Part shown: one piece after another, positions 7,306 to 15,805 of the stretch | Position numbering within the stretch: the first letter of the stretch is position 1 | How the letters are laid out: every line of letters begins with the position of its first letter | Notes under the pieces: model-generated | What the model was told of the DNA's origin: nothing | The model's input: only the letters and a program-made list of their open reading frames with translations | Database searches by the model: none | Source: Flagellimonas meridianipacifica | GTDB lineage: Bacteria > Bacteroidota > Bacteroidia > Flavobacteriales > Flavobacteriaceae | Length of the DNA stretch: 64,000 nucleotides | Direction: 5' to 3' | Assembly: GCF_003001695.1 (NCBI RefSeq) | Contig: NZ_PVYX01000002.1 | Location: 434,001 to 498,000, forward strand | Position numbers and translations under genes: made by a program

Positions 7306-8922
7306 ATGAAATACAAGTCTCTTTTAATTGGCCTTTTTTGCCTCATTAGTTACACGGCTTATTCTCAAAGCGAAGATTTCCTTCTTGTAAGAATTGTGGA
7401 CATGGAGACCGGACAACCAATACCATTCGCCACAATAAAGGTCATTGGGAAAAATCTTGGAGTGATTTCAAATGATGACGGCGGATTTAGGGTTCCTCTA
7501 GAATTCCAAACTGAAGGAGAGGGACTGGAAATATCCTGTATAGGATATGAAAAAAAAGACATCTCTTTTTCTGATTTAGCGATGAATCGGGTAAACACAA
7601 TCATGTTGAAAACTGGTGTTTTCGAACTACTCGAAACCACTGTGACAGCAAAAAGAAAGAGACCACTTACGCCAAAAAAGATAATACAGAGAGCCATCAA
7701 GAAGATACCTGGGAATTATCCTGCAGAAGCATTCTCTTATGTTGGATACTATCGGGATTATCAAGAAAAAAATGATGAGTATTTAAACTTAAATGAGGCT
7801 ATACTTAAAGTATTTGATTCAGGTTTTGAAAAAAATGATTTCCTCAATACCCAGTCTCAAATTTATGACTATAGCAAAAATTTGGATTTTAAAAGGGATA
7901 GTGTTGCGAATATACCTTATGACTACGTGACCAGAAACAAAGTAATCAACAACGCCGAGCTTTTTTCTTTTGATGGAAATGAATTTTATATCCTTCGGAT
8001 ACACGATGCTATTCGAAATTATAAGACAAAGACATTTTCCTATGTAGATGTCTTTGAAAAGGATATTGTAAAGAACCATAGCTTATCCAGAGAAAAGGAT
8101 GTTTCACTGGATGATGAAAAAATGTTTGTCATCAGCTTAAAGGGATCTAATTCCACTGCCATTACTGATGGGTACACCAAGCGTAAAGTTATTGGGAATA
8201 TTCAAGCTGAAGGGGAGATTTACATTTCCCAATCTTCATATGCCATACATAAAATGGTGTATAGGGTATTTGACTTTACAGGAAGTAAAAGGTCTGAAAG
8301 AGTTACTAAAAAGTCAAACAACCAATTGTTATATGAAATAGCAGTCGAGTATAAAGAACATGATGGAAAAATGTATCCAAACTATCTTTCTCTACATAAC
8401 ACTTTTAAGTTAAGAAAAACTCGCTTCTATGTTGAAGACGTAATTTTTGATTTGGTAAAGAAGTGTTTTATCATCAAAACAAACAACTCTCCAATATTTC
8501 TTGTAGAGAATGGCAAGCCAAATGTTATACTTCTAAATGAAAATAGGAAAACAGCAGTTAAGAAGATAGAAAACACCCACGATGGAATTCTTGTTTATCC
8601 TGATGATACGGAAATGGATGAAGTTTTAAACAGTTTCGATTTAAATACCAGTACTGACGAGACTGTTACAGCAGATTCTTTCCGGTTTGAGTATTCAAAT
8701 ATTGTAGATCAATATGGAAACGTACTTAACAAGTTCGTTTATGAAGACTACAAACAGTATAGGGAGTTTTTTGCCCAGGAAATAATTATAGATTCTGTAA
8801 TAGTTCCCGAAGATGGGTTGTTAATGAAAAAGAACAGTCCAATTTTCAAAGATCAACCCATTGTTCGCCCAGATAACTTTGACGAATATTGGATGAACAC
8901 TCCCTTAAAATCAGGACAATAA
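7306..8922 (+). CDS. Secreted carboxypeptidase-regulatory-like domain protein
   Basis: 538 residues with a clear signal peptide (MKYKSLLIGLFCLISYTAYS). Residues 25-105 form a CarbopepD_reg-like beta-sandwich (RIVDMETGQPIPFATIKVIG, then SNDDGGFRVP and CIGYEKK), as at the N-terminus of many Bacteroidota outer-membrane proteins. The remainder has the AKRKRPLTPKKIIQRAIKKI segment and a long domain typical of flavobacterial proteins of unknown role; it has no receptor barrel. It starts 6 bp after the antiporter stop, so they are probably co-transcribed. Likely periplasmic or outer-membrane associated. Confidence 0.78.
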   Translation: MKYKSLLIGLFCLISYTAYSQSEDFLLVRIVDMETGQPIPFATIKVIGKNLGVISNDDGGFRVPLEFQTEGEGLEISCIGYEKKDISFSDLAMNRVNTIMLKTGVFELLETTVTAKRKRPLTPKKIIQRAIKKIPGNYPAEAFSYVGYYRDYQEKNDEYLNLNEAILKVFDSGFEKNDFLNTQSQIYDYSKNLDFKRDSVANIPYDYVTRNKVINNAELFSFDGNEFYILRIHDAIRNYKTKTFSYVDVFEKDIVKNHSLSREKDVSLDDEKMFVISLKGSNSTAITDGYTKRKVIGNIQAEGEIYISQSSYAIHKMVYRVFDFTGSKRSERVTKKSNNQLLYEIAVEYKEHDGKMYPNYLSLHNTFKLRKTRFYVEDVIFDLVKKCFIIKTNNSPIFLVENGKPNVILLNENRKTAVKKIENTHDGILVYPDDTEMDEVLNSFDLNTSTDETVTADSFRFEYSNIVDQYGNVLNKFVYEDYKQYREFFAQEIIIDSVIVPEDGLLMKKNSPIFKDQPIVRPDNFDEYWMNTPLKSGQ

Positions 8923-8925
8923 AAA

Positions 8926-8948
8926 ACCGCCTCACTCATTGAGGCGGT
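8926..8948. terminator. Bidirectional terminator
   Basis: ACCGCCTCA/TGAGGCGGT, a perfect 9-bp stem with a 5-base loop, lies between the convergent genes ending at 8922 and 8983. On the minus strand it is followed by the T run complementary to AAAAAA at 8921-8926. Confidence 0.85.
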
Positions 8949-8982
8949 AATTAATTATAATCAACAACTAATCTATCTATTC

Positions 8983-9993
8983 CTATACTTCTGCCGACTT
9001 TACAGTCTTGACAATCCTTGCAGCAACTTTATATGGATCAGCATTGGAAGCTGGCCTTCTATCTTCCAACCATCCTTTCCAACCACTCTCAACGGTTGCG
9101 ATTGGAATACGGATTGATGCTCCTCTATCGGAAACTCCGTAACTGAATTCGTTAATGGATTGAGTTTCATGAAGGCCGGTCAAACGTTGGTCGTTAAACT
9201 CACCATATACTTCAATATGTTCTTTGGTAACAGGTCTAAAGGCTTCACAAATCTTTTCATAGGTTTCTTTTTTACCTGCAGTTCTCAAAACAGAGTTTGA
9301 GAAGTTAGCGTGCATACCAGAACCATTCCAGTCCCCTTTAATGGGTTTTGGGTGATAATCGATGTAAAAACCATACTCTTCGGTCAATCTGTCCAGCATG
9401 TAACGGGCTACCCAAATTTGATCTCCCGCACTTTTCGCACCTTTGGCAAAAATTTGAAACTCCCACTGCCCGGCAGCTACTTCTTGGTTGATACCCTCAA
9501 AGTTCAGTCCAGCCTCAAGACAAAAATCTGCATGTCTTTCAACCAATTCACGGCCCCAAGTGTTTTTTCCACCAACAGAGCAGTAGTAAAGACCTTGTGG
9601 ACCAGGATATCCTCCAATTGGGAAACCTAATGGCAATTGGGTTTCAGTATCCATAATGAAGTATTCTTGCTCAAACCCAAACCAGAAATCATCGTTTTCA
9701 TCATCAATTGTTGCTCTGGAGTTGGAAACGTGAGGAGTTCCATCAGGATTCAATACCTCTGCCATTACCAAATAACCATCTTTACGTGCTGGATCAGGAT
9801 AAATTGCTACAGGCTTGAGTAGGCAGTCAGAAGAACCACCCTCAGCTTGTTGCGTGGAACTTCCATCAAAAGACCACATTGGGCAGTCTTCTAGTTTTCC
9901 ACTAAAGTCTTTTTCAATTTTTGTCTTACTTCTCATATTGGCTGTCGGTGTATAACCATCCAACCAGATGTACTCTAATTTAGATTTGCTCAT
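8983..9993 (-). CDS. glnII: Glutamine synthetase type II (eukaryotic-like)
   Basis: Forms glutamine from glutamate, ammonia and ATP. 336 residues is the GSII size (GSI is about 470, GSIII about 725). GSII hallmarks are LEYIWLDGYTP at the N-terminus, MWSFDGSSTQQAEGGSSDC near residues 39-57, KPVAIYPDPAR, FGFEQEYFIMD (catalytic Glu), and RLTGLHETQSINEFSYGV with RGASIRIP. It matches rhizobial GlnII more than Bacteroidota GSIII. It is divergent from the GSIII gene across 214 bp, so the two may be regulated together. Start ATG at 9993 lies 23 bp from a good -7 box. Confidence 0.95.
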   Translation of the reverse strand: MSKSKLEYIWLDGYTPTANMRSKTKIEKDFSGKLEDCPMWSFDGSSTQQAEGGSSDCLLKPVAIYPDPARKDGYLVMAEVLNPDGTPHVSNSRATIDDENDDFWFGFEQEYFIMDTETQLPLGFPIGGYPGPQGLYYCSVGGKNTWGRELVERHADFCLEAGLNFEGINQEVAAGQWEFQIFAKGAKSAGDQIWVARYMLDRLTEEYGFYIDYHPKPIKGDWNGSGMHANFSNSVLRTAGKKETYEKICEAFRPVTKEHIEVYGEFNDQRLTGLHETQSINEFSYGVSDRGASIRIPIATVESGWKGWLEDRRPASNADPYKVAARIVKTVKSAEV

Positions 9994-10015
9994 AATCCCG
10001 GTAGTTATTTGTTCT

Positions 10016-10048
10016 CAAATTTATGATTGACAAAAATATATTTTTCAA
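10016..10048 (-). promoter_or_regulatory. Bacteroidota-type promoter for the GSII gene
   Basis: On the minus strand TAAATTTG (10023-10016) fits the -7 box TAnnTTTG, and TTG at 10048-10046 is the -33 element, separated by 22 bases. The predicted 5' leader is short, under 20 nt. No sigma54-type TGGC-N-TGC element was seen. Confidence 0.55.
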
Positions 10049-10176
10049 TTAATAATATTCCTTTTAAAGGGGTAAATTAACAAAGTGGGGTCAATATTTT
10101 ATGTTACCCCTGTTTTGTGTAGGGTTGATTGAGAAAAAAGTAATTTTTTTGCCATATATTATTAAATTGTTAATTG

Positions 10177-10184
10177 TAGCTTTG
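10177..10184 (+). promoter_or_regulatory. Putative -7 box for the GSIII gene
   Basis: TAGCTTTG matches TAnnTTTG, 24 bp before the ATG at 10208. A TTG at 10149-10151 is 25 bp upstream, slightly farther than usual for -33. Confidence 0.45.
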
Positions 10185-10207
10185 TCGCCTAAACAATTTT
10201 AACCATA

Positions 10208-12385
10208 ATGAGATTTGATGCTTTGGCAGAGAGCCGTCAACGACACTATAAATCCGTAGAGGAAACAGGAAAACGTTCTGAACTTTTTGGGAAGAATGTA
10301 TTCAATGAAGAAAAAATGCGTCAGTTTTTGACATCGGAAGCCATGGAAAAAGTGGAGTCTGCAATTTTTCAAGGAACAAAAATTGACCGTAAAATAGCTG
10401 ACCAGGTTGCAGAAGGGATGAAGGCTTGGGCCTTATCCATGGGAGCTACCCATTATACGCATTGGTTTCAACCCTTAACCGGTTCAACTGCTGAAAAGCA
10501 CGATGCCTTTTTTGATATTATGGCTGATGGTCGTGCCATGGAAAAGTTTGGCGGAAGGCAATTGGTACAACAAGAACCCGATGCCTCAAGCTTTCCCAGC
10601 GGAGGAATACGAAATACTTTTGAGGCGAGAGGATATACCGCCTGGGATCCCACTTCACCCGCATTTATTTATAAAACCACTCTATGTATACCCACAATTT
10701 TTGTAGCCTATACGGGTGAAGCTTTGGATAATAAAGCCCCTTTATTAAGGGCATTGCATGCGGTGGATGAAGCGGCAACGGCTGTTGCCCAATATTTTGA
10801 TAAAAATGTAAGAAAGGTATATGCCACATTGGGCTGGGAGCAGGAGTATTTTTTGTTGGACAAAGCTTTGGGTCAATCGCGCTTAGACTTGGTCATGGCT
10901 GGTAGAACATTGGTGGGAAGTCGGGCTCCCAAAGGGCAACAATTGGATGACCATTACTTTGGGGTGATTCCAAATAGGGCTTTAGGTTTTATGAGTGATT
11001 TGGAAAAGGAATGCACCAAGTTGGGTATACCCGTAAAAACAAGACACAATGAGGTGGCTCCAAATCAATTTGAGTTGGCCCCCGTTCATGAAGAGGCTAA
11101 TTTATCCGTAGATCACAATTTACTTTTGATGGATGTTATGGAGGAAATGGCAGACCGTCATGGTTTTATGGTTCTTTTTCATGAAAAACCCTTTGCCGGA
11201 GTCAATGGTTCTGGAAAGCACAATAACTGGTCTTTGGCCACAGATACGGGGGTTAATCTACTAAGCCCAGGTACTACACCAATGAAGAACCTTCAGTTTT
11301 TGACCTTTTTTGTGAATACGATCAAGGCTGTGGATACCTATGAAGAATTGTTGCGATCCTCAATAGCTTCGGCAAGTAATGACTATAGATTGGGTGGCAA
11401 TGAAGCACCACCTTCCATTTTATCAATATTCATTGGTAAACAATTAACGGATGTTTTGGACGAACTGGAAGGGGTTTCCAAAGGAAAACTCTCACCCCAA
11501 GAAAAAACAGAGCTTAAGCTGAATGTAGTTGGGAAGATTCCTGAGATTTTGCTGGACAATACGGATAGAAACAGAACCTCGCCTTTTGCCTTTACCGGAA
11601 ACAAATTTGAGATGAGAGGAGTGGGAGCAAAGACCAACTGCGCCAAGCCCATGACCATACTAAATACCATTGTGGCCAAACAACTCACTGATTTTAAGAA
11701 GGAAGTGGATGCGTTAATCAACAAGAAGAACCTAAAAAAAGATGAAGCTGTCTTCAATGTGCTCCGAGAGTATATCAAGACATCCAAGCGCATTCGTTTT
11801 GATGGTGATGGATATGGAAAGGAATGGCAAGAAGAGGCAAAGAGAAGAAAGCTAAGTAACAACCAAAATACTCCAGAAGCCGTACAAATCCTTACCGATA
11901 AGACTAGTATTACCTTGTTCAAGGACATGGATGTGATGAGCGAAGTTGAGCTCAAGGCGCATCAGGAAGTCGAGTTGGAGACATATATCCTTCAGCTTCA
12001 AATAGAAGGAAGGGTCCTGGGAGAAATGGTGTACAACTACATAATACCTGCTGCCATCCGATATCAAAATGAACTGTTGGACAATATTAAAGGTCTTAAG
12101 GAAGTCTATGGAGCGGCCCATAAGAAAGTGGCTGAAACCCAGTTGAATATTTTGGAACAGGTGGGGAACCATATCACGGATATCCGGAAAATGACCGAAG
12201 AAATGACCACGGCTAGAAAGAGGGCCAACTCTCTTTCAACCATTGGCCGAAAGGCGCAGGCGTATTGCACAAACGTGAAACCGTATTTCGAGTCGATTCG
12301 GGAACAATCCGATATGCTTGAAAAGCTGATAGCTGATGATTTGTGGCCCTTTGCAAAATACTCGGAATTATTGTTTACCAAATAA
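10208..12385 (+). CDS. glnN: Glutamine synthetase type III
   Basis: 725 residues, the normal GSIII length, catalysing the same glutamate-ammonia ligation as GSII as a large dodecamer. GSIII signatures are clear: LGWEQEYFLLD near residue 216, VGSRAPKGQQLDDHYFG near 237, NQFELAPVHEEANLSVDHN near 285, and GKHNNWSLAT near 338, followed by the long C-terminal helical region unique to this type. GSIII is the usual assimilatory enzyme in Bacteroidota. It faces the GSII gene divergently and is followed 55 bp later by purM, which has its own -7 box. Confidence 0.97.
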   Translation: MRFDALAESRQRHYKSVEETGKRSELFGKNVFNEEKMRQFLTSEAMEKVESAIFQGTKIDRKIADQVAEGMKAWALSMGATHYTHWFQPLTGSTAEKHDAFFDIMADGRAMEKFGGRQLVQQEPDASSFPSGGIRNTFEARGYTAWDPTSPAFIYKTTLCIPTIFVAYTGEALDNKAPLLRALHAVDEAATAVAQYFDKNVRKVYATLGWEQEYFLLDKALGQSRLDLVMAGRTLVGSRAPKGQQLDDHYFGVIPNRALGFMSDLEKECTKLGIPVKTRHNEVAPNQFELAPVHEEANLSVDHNLLLMDVMEEMADRHGFMVLFHEKPFAGVNGSGKHNNWSLATDTGVNLLSPGTTPMKNLQFLTFFVNTIKAVDTYEELLRSSIASASNDYRLGGNEAPPSILSIFIGKQLTDVLDELEGVSKGKLSPQEKTELKLNVVGKIPEILLDNTDRNRTSPFAFTGNKFEMRGVGAKTNCAKPMTILNTIVAKQLTDFKKEVDALINKKNLKKDEAVFNVLREYIKTSKRIRFDGDGYGKEWQEEAKRRKLSNNQNTPEAVQILTDKTSITLFKDMDVMSEVELKAHQEVELETYILQLQIEGRVLGEMVYNYIIPAAIRYQNELLDNIKGLKEVYGAAHKKVAETQLNILEQVGNHITDIRKMTEEMTTARKRANSLSTIGRKAQAYCTNVKPYFESIREQSDMLEKLIADDLWPFAKYSELLFTK

Positions 12386-12418
12386 CAGAATGAAGTCAGC
12401 ATTTACTTCTGTTTCATT

Positions 12419-12426
12419 TATTTTTG
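12419..12426 (+). promoter_or_regulatory. Putative -7 box for purM
   Basis: TATTTTTG, a full match to TAnnTTTG, 14 bp upstream of the ATG at 12441. No good -33 TTG was found, so support is partial. Confidence 0.4.
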
Positions 12427-12440
12427 TCCAAACCTGATTT

Positions 12441-13619
12441 ATGTCTTCAGAAAATAGCAAGCGATACAATCTACGTGGTGTTTCCGCATCCAAAGAAGAT
12501 GTCCATAATGCGATTAAGAATATTGACAAGGGGCTATTTCCCAAAGCATTTTGCAAAATAGTTCCGGATTATCTTACAGGTGATTCAGAGTATTGCATGG
12601 TTATGCATGCGGATGGTGCCGGGACCAAGTCCTCTTTGGCCTACATGTATTGGAAAGAAACAGGTAATCTTTCGGTATGGAAGGGAATCGCCCAGGATGC
12701 CCTCATTATGAATATTGATGATCTTCTTTGCGTAGGTGCAACCGGAAATATCATGCTTTCATCGACCATTGGAAGAAATAAGAATTTGATTCCAGGCGAA
12801 GTTATTTCAGCGATTATCAACGGTACGGAAGAGTTGATATCTGATTTGGGCGAACATGGGATTACCATTCATTCTACAGGTGGTGAAACAGCCGATGTAG
12901 GTGATTTGGTGAGGACTATCATTGTTGATTCAACCGTGGTAGCTAGAATGAAACGTGAAGATGTCATTGATAATGCCAATATTCAAGCTGGGGATGTTAT
13001 TGTTGGATTGGCCTCTTATGGAAAAGCGAGCTACGAAAACCAATATAATGGGGGCATGGGGAGCAACGGTCTTACCTCGGCAAGACATGATGTTTTTTCA
13101 AAATATTTGGCAGAGCGTTATCCTGAGAGTTTTGATGCTAAAGTCCCAGAAGAGCTTGTATATTCTGGGAAAACACGTTTGACGGATGCAGTTCCAGATT
13201 CTCCCTTGGATGCCGGTCAATTGGTGTTATCACCTACCCGTACTTACGCACCCATCATCAAAATAATATTGGATAAATACTCCAATACCCAAATCCACGG
13301 AATGGTACATTGCAGTGGGGGAGCACAGACCAAAATTCTTCATTTTATTGATGACCTACACGTGGTTAAGGATAATCTATTTCCAATTCCTCCTCTGTTT
13401 AAACTGATTCAAGAGCAGTCCGGAACGGATTGGAAAGAAATGTACCAAGTTTTTAATTGTGGACACCGTATGGAATTATATGTAGAGCCCGCAGTCGCAG
13501 AACACATAATATCTATTTCGGAAGAATTCAATGTAGAAGCACAGATTATTGGTAGAGTGGAAGAATCTAATAGTAAAAGGCTCACGATTGAAAGTCCTTT
13601 TGGTAGGTTTGAATATTAG
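12441..13619 (+). CDS. purM: Phosphoribosylformylglycinamidine cyclo-ligase (AIR synthase)
   Basis: Closes FGAM to AIR with ATP in de novo purine synthesis. 392 residues, the longer form found in Bacteroidota. The PurM/AIRS fold is shown by MHADGAGTKSSLAYMYW near residue 55, DALIMNIDDLLCVGATG near 85, and HSTGGETADVGDLVRTI near 143; the C-terminal AIRS_C domain carries HGMVHCSGGAQTKILHFID and FNCGHRMELYV. The N-terminal Arg/Tyr start (SKRYNLRGVSASKED) is normal for this subgroup. It follows the GSIII gene, and glutamine is the nitrogen donor for purine synthesis, but no operon is required by the spacing. Confidence 0.95.
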   Translation: MSSENSKRYNLRGVSASKEDVHNAIKNIDKGLFPKAFCKIVPDYLTGDSEYCMVMHADGAGTKSSLAYMYWKETGNLSVWKGIAQDALIMNIDDLLCVGATGNIMLSSTIGRNKNLIPGEVISAIINGTEELISDLGEHGITIHSTGGETADVGDLVRTIIVDSTVVARMKREDVIDNANIQAGDVIVGLASYGKASYENQYNGGMGSNGLTSARHDVFSKYLAERYPESFDAKVPEELVYSGKTRLTDAVPDSPLDAGQLVLSPTRTYAPIIKIILDKYSNTQIHGMVHCSGGAQTKILHFIDDLHVVKDNLFPIPPLFKLIQEQSGTDWKEMYQVFNCGHRMELYVEPAVAEHIISISEEFNVEAQIIGRVEESNSKRLTIESPFGRFEY

Positions 13620-13673
13620 CATACGATTTGCCCAAATTCCACGTTCTTTAACAATAACCCCTTTAATTACGCT

Positions 13674-14141
13674 ATGGAAAGAAAAGATTTTTTACGAAGT
13701 CTTGGTGCGGGTGCGGCCTTTGCCTTGACTTTTCCCTGCTTAAATGGATGTTCCAATTCAGAAGATTTAGAGCAATTTCCCGAACCAGATGGTGTTGATT
13801 TCACAGTTGATTTAACTTCAGCAGAAGCTACCCCTTTAGCTACTAACGGAGGTTTCATTTTAGTCAGCTCAAATCCAAGTTTGGGCTATACCGATATTGT
13901 TGTAGCTCGCAACCTTCAAGGCGAATTGATTGCGGCTAGTCAAATATGTAGTCATCAACAAACCGAGGAGGTACGTTTTATCTCTGAAGATGGAGGTATC
14001 TTCAGATGTTCCACTCATGGTTCTCGATTTGACCAAGATGGGACACCTCTAAATTCCGTTACATCCAATCCACTAAGAGTGTTCAATACGGAACTGGTGG
14101 ATGACAACACTTTACGGGTATTTGAAACGTTAATGGCCTAA
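13674..14141 (+). CDS. Rieske [2Fe-2S] lipoprotein
   Basis: 155 residues. The start MERKDFLRSLGAGAAFALTF resembles a Tat-type signal (one Arg-Lys pair rather than RR) ending in LNGC26, a lipobox, so an exported lipoprotein is likely. Rieske ligands are C92-S-H94 and C112-S-T-H115 with 17 residues between, the classic CxH/CxxH arrangement that holds a [2Fe-2S] cluster. Similar small Rieske proteins carry electrons in the periplasm or on the outer membrane. It is 3 bp upstream of a thioredoxin-like gene and starts a five-gene run (Rieske, thioredoxin, ApbE, DUF4266, DUF3570). Partner unknown. Confidence 0.9.
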   Translation: MERKDFLRSLGAGAAFALTFPCLNGCSNSEDLEQFPEPDGVDFTVDLTSAEATPLATNGGFILVSSNPSLGYTDIVVARNLQGELIAASQICSHQQTEEVRFISEDGGIFRCSTHGSRFDQDGTPLNSVTSNPLRVFNTELVDDNTLRVFETLMA

Positions 14142-14143
14142 AA

Positions 14144-14581
14144 ATGAAAAAGGGAATTTTCTTGATATGCTTACTTCTCGGACTTGCTGCCAAAGCACAG
14201 GTATGGGAGGATAGTTATACGAATGCATTGAACAAAGCCAATACTGAAGATAAGCCCATAGTTCTTGTTTTTTCAGGCTCGGATTGGTGTGGGCCATGCA
14301 TACGTTTCAAGAAAAAAATTCTGGATTCAGAAGAATTTGTTGGATTTGCCACGAATAATTACGTCTTATATAATGCAGATTTCCCAAGAAAAAAGAAGAA
14401 CTCACTTTCTCAGGAGAAATTGAATGACAATAAAGGTCTAGCAGAGAAGTATAACCCAAAGGGTTACTTTCCTTTGGTAGTGGTATTGGACAAAAATGAA
14501 TCTATCTTGGGAAAGACTGGATTTGATAAGAGAAAATCCCCAGAAAAATACTTAGATCTTTTTAATGGTTACCTAAAATGA
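14144..14581 (+). CDS. Exported thioredoxin-fold protein
   Basis: 145 residues with a signal peptide (MKKGIFLICLLLGLAAKAQ) and an active site SDWCGPCIRFKK (Cys49 and Cys52), followed by the thioredoxin-like GYFPLVVVLDKN segment with its cis-Pro. It should reduce or oxidise disulfides in the periplasm. Gene spacing is 2 bp after the Rieske gene, and the last codon overlaps the apbE start (ATGA), so translation is probably coupled. In this context it may keep the Cys-rich DUF4266 lipoprotein or the ApbE substrate reduced; that is inference. Confidence 0.9.
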   Translation: MKKGIFLICLLLGLAAKAQVWEDSYTNALNKANTEDKPIVLVFSGSDWCGPCIRFKKKILDSEEFVGFATNNYVLYNADFPRKKKNSLSQEKLNDNKGLAEKYNPKGYFPLVVVLDKNESILGKTGFDKRKSPEKYLDLFNGYLK

Positions 14582-15579
14582 AACTTTCCAACATACTCCT
14601 AGTCAGTTTTTTTCTGTCGCTGTTCGGGGGTATGGCTCAGGAAAGCAATGATGTTTCGGTAACAAAGGCGTTGGAATTGATGGGCTCACGTTTTGAAATA
14701 ACGGTTGTGGCCCCAAACGAGGATATTGGCTATATCAATATTGACGAAGCTGTCTCGGAAATCAAGCGTATTGAAAAGATGATTTCCTCCTGGGACGAGA
14801 ATTCAGAAACTTCTTTAATCAATCGAAACGCGGGAATTAAGCCCGTAAAAGTATCAAAAGAGCTTTTTAGTTTAATCGACCGCGCTGTTCGTGTTTCTGA
14901 GATAACGGACGGAGCGTTTGACATAACGTATGCTTCCGCTGACAAAATTTGGCGGTTTGATGGAAGCATGAGCAGGATGCCAAGCCATGATGAAATCACG
15001 CAGTCTGTCACCAAGATTGGATATGATAGAATTAAGTTGGACAACGAAAACCAAACAGTTTTTCTTACCCAGGTAGGTATGAAAATTGGTTTTGGAGCTA
15101 TTGGAAAAGGATACGCCGCTGACAAGGCAAAAGAATTATTGGTTTCTAAACAAGTAAAAGCGGGTATTATAAATGCTTCGGGGGATTTAACCACTTGGGG
15201 GACCAAAGCAGATGGTGGCAATTGGATGGTAGGTATCTCCAATCCTTTGGATAAATCAAAAGTGTTTAGTTGGCTACCTGTTGTTGAATCTTCGGTGGCT
15301 ACCTCTGGTAATTATGAGAAATATGTTGTGTTTCAAGGAAAGAAATACTCCCACATCATCGACCCAAGAACGGGATACCCAACATCTGGAGTAAATAGTG
15401 TTTCCATTTTTGCAAAAAAGGTGGAACTCTGTGATGCCTTGGCCACTGCAGTTTTTGTTATGGGGAGAGATACAGGCTTGCACATGATAAATCAATTGGA
15501 CGGTGTAGAAGCGGTCGTGGTCGATTCCGAGAACAAAATACACAAAAGCTCTGGTGTGGTTTTCGAACAAAATCAATAA
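14578..15579 (+). CDS. apbE: FAD:protein FMN transferase (ApbE family)
   Basis: 333 residues with a signal peptide (MKLSNILLVSFFLSLFGGMA). ApbE proteins split FAD and attach FMN to a Thr/Ser of an exported redox protein. Visible motifs are ALELMGSRFEITV near residue 30, AVSEIKRIEKMISSWDENSE, KIGFGAIGKGYAADKAKELL near 165, NASGDLTTWG near 200, and the C-terminal IIDPRTGYPTSG followed by CDALATAVFVMG. It overlaps the thioredoxin gene by 4 bp and precedes DUF4266. No NqrC- or RnfG-like protein with an obvious FMN-acceptor motif lies nearby, so its target is open. Confidence 0.95.
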   Translation: MKLSNILLVSFFLSLFGGMAQESNDVSVTKALELMGSRFEITVVAPNEDIGYINIDEAVSEIKRIEKMISSWDENSETSLINRNAGIKPVKVSKELFSLIDRAVRVSEITDGAFDITYASADKIWRFDGSMSRMPSHDEITQSVTKIGYDRIKLDNENQTVFLTQVGMKIGFGAIGKGYAADKAKELLVSKQVKAGIINASGDLTTWGTKADGGNWMVGISNPLDKSKVFSWLPVVESSVATSGNYEKYVVFQGKKYSHIIDPRTGYPTSGVNSVSIFAKKVELCDALATAVFVMGRDTGLHMINQLDGVEAVVVDSENKIHKSSGVVFEQNQ

Positions 15580-15589
15580 CTTTAAGAAT

Positions 15590-15799
15590 ATGCGGATACT
15601 GGTTGTTTTGGTGTTGGTTTTTATTTTCTCAAGCTCATGTGTTGCGGTAAGGGAGTATGATATGATTTACTTGAACGACACGGAGATGCAATTGGGCGCC
15701 AAGGGTATGGAACGTTTTGAAACCAATTTTCAAATATATCGAGAAGCATCCGCAGGGGCCAATGGAGGTAAAACCGGTGGAGGTTGCGGGTGTAACTAA
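15590..15799 (+). CDS. DUF4266 lipoprotein
   Basis: 69 residues from the ATG at 15590 (an upstream ATG at 15554 lies inside apbE and adds 12 residues). MRILVVLVLVFIFSSSC ends in a lipobox Cys. The body REYDMIYLNDTEMQLGAKGM and the glycine/cysteine-rich end GGKTGGGCGCN are typical of DUF4266. It sits between apbE and DUF3570, an arrangement I recall as recurring. The segment EASAGANGG is only loosely like the ApbE acceptor motif (D-x-x-[ST]-G-A-[ST]) and has no Thr/Ser at the acceptor position, so I do not call it an FMN carrier. Confidence 0.85.
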   Translation: MRILVVLVLVFIFSSSCVAVREYDMIYLNDTEMQLGAKGMERFETNFQIYREASAGANGGKTGGGCGCN

Positions 15800-15805
15800 A
15801 TAAAC

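Noticed and set aside
8983..9993. GSI (glnA type I) assignment for the 336-residue glutamine synthetase.
   Set aside because: Length and WSFDGSST/KPVAIYPDPAR motifs are those of GSII.
15590..15799. DUF4266 lipoprotein as the FMN acceptor of ApbE.
   Set aside because: The nearest segment, EASAGANGG, lacks the Ser/Thr acceptor at the right place; kept as an open question only.
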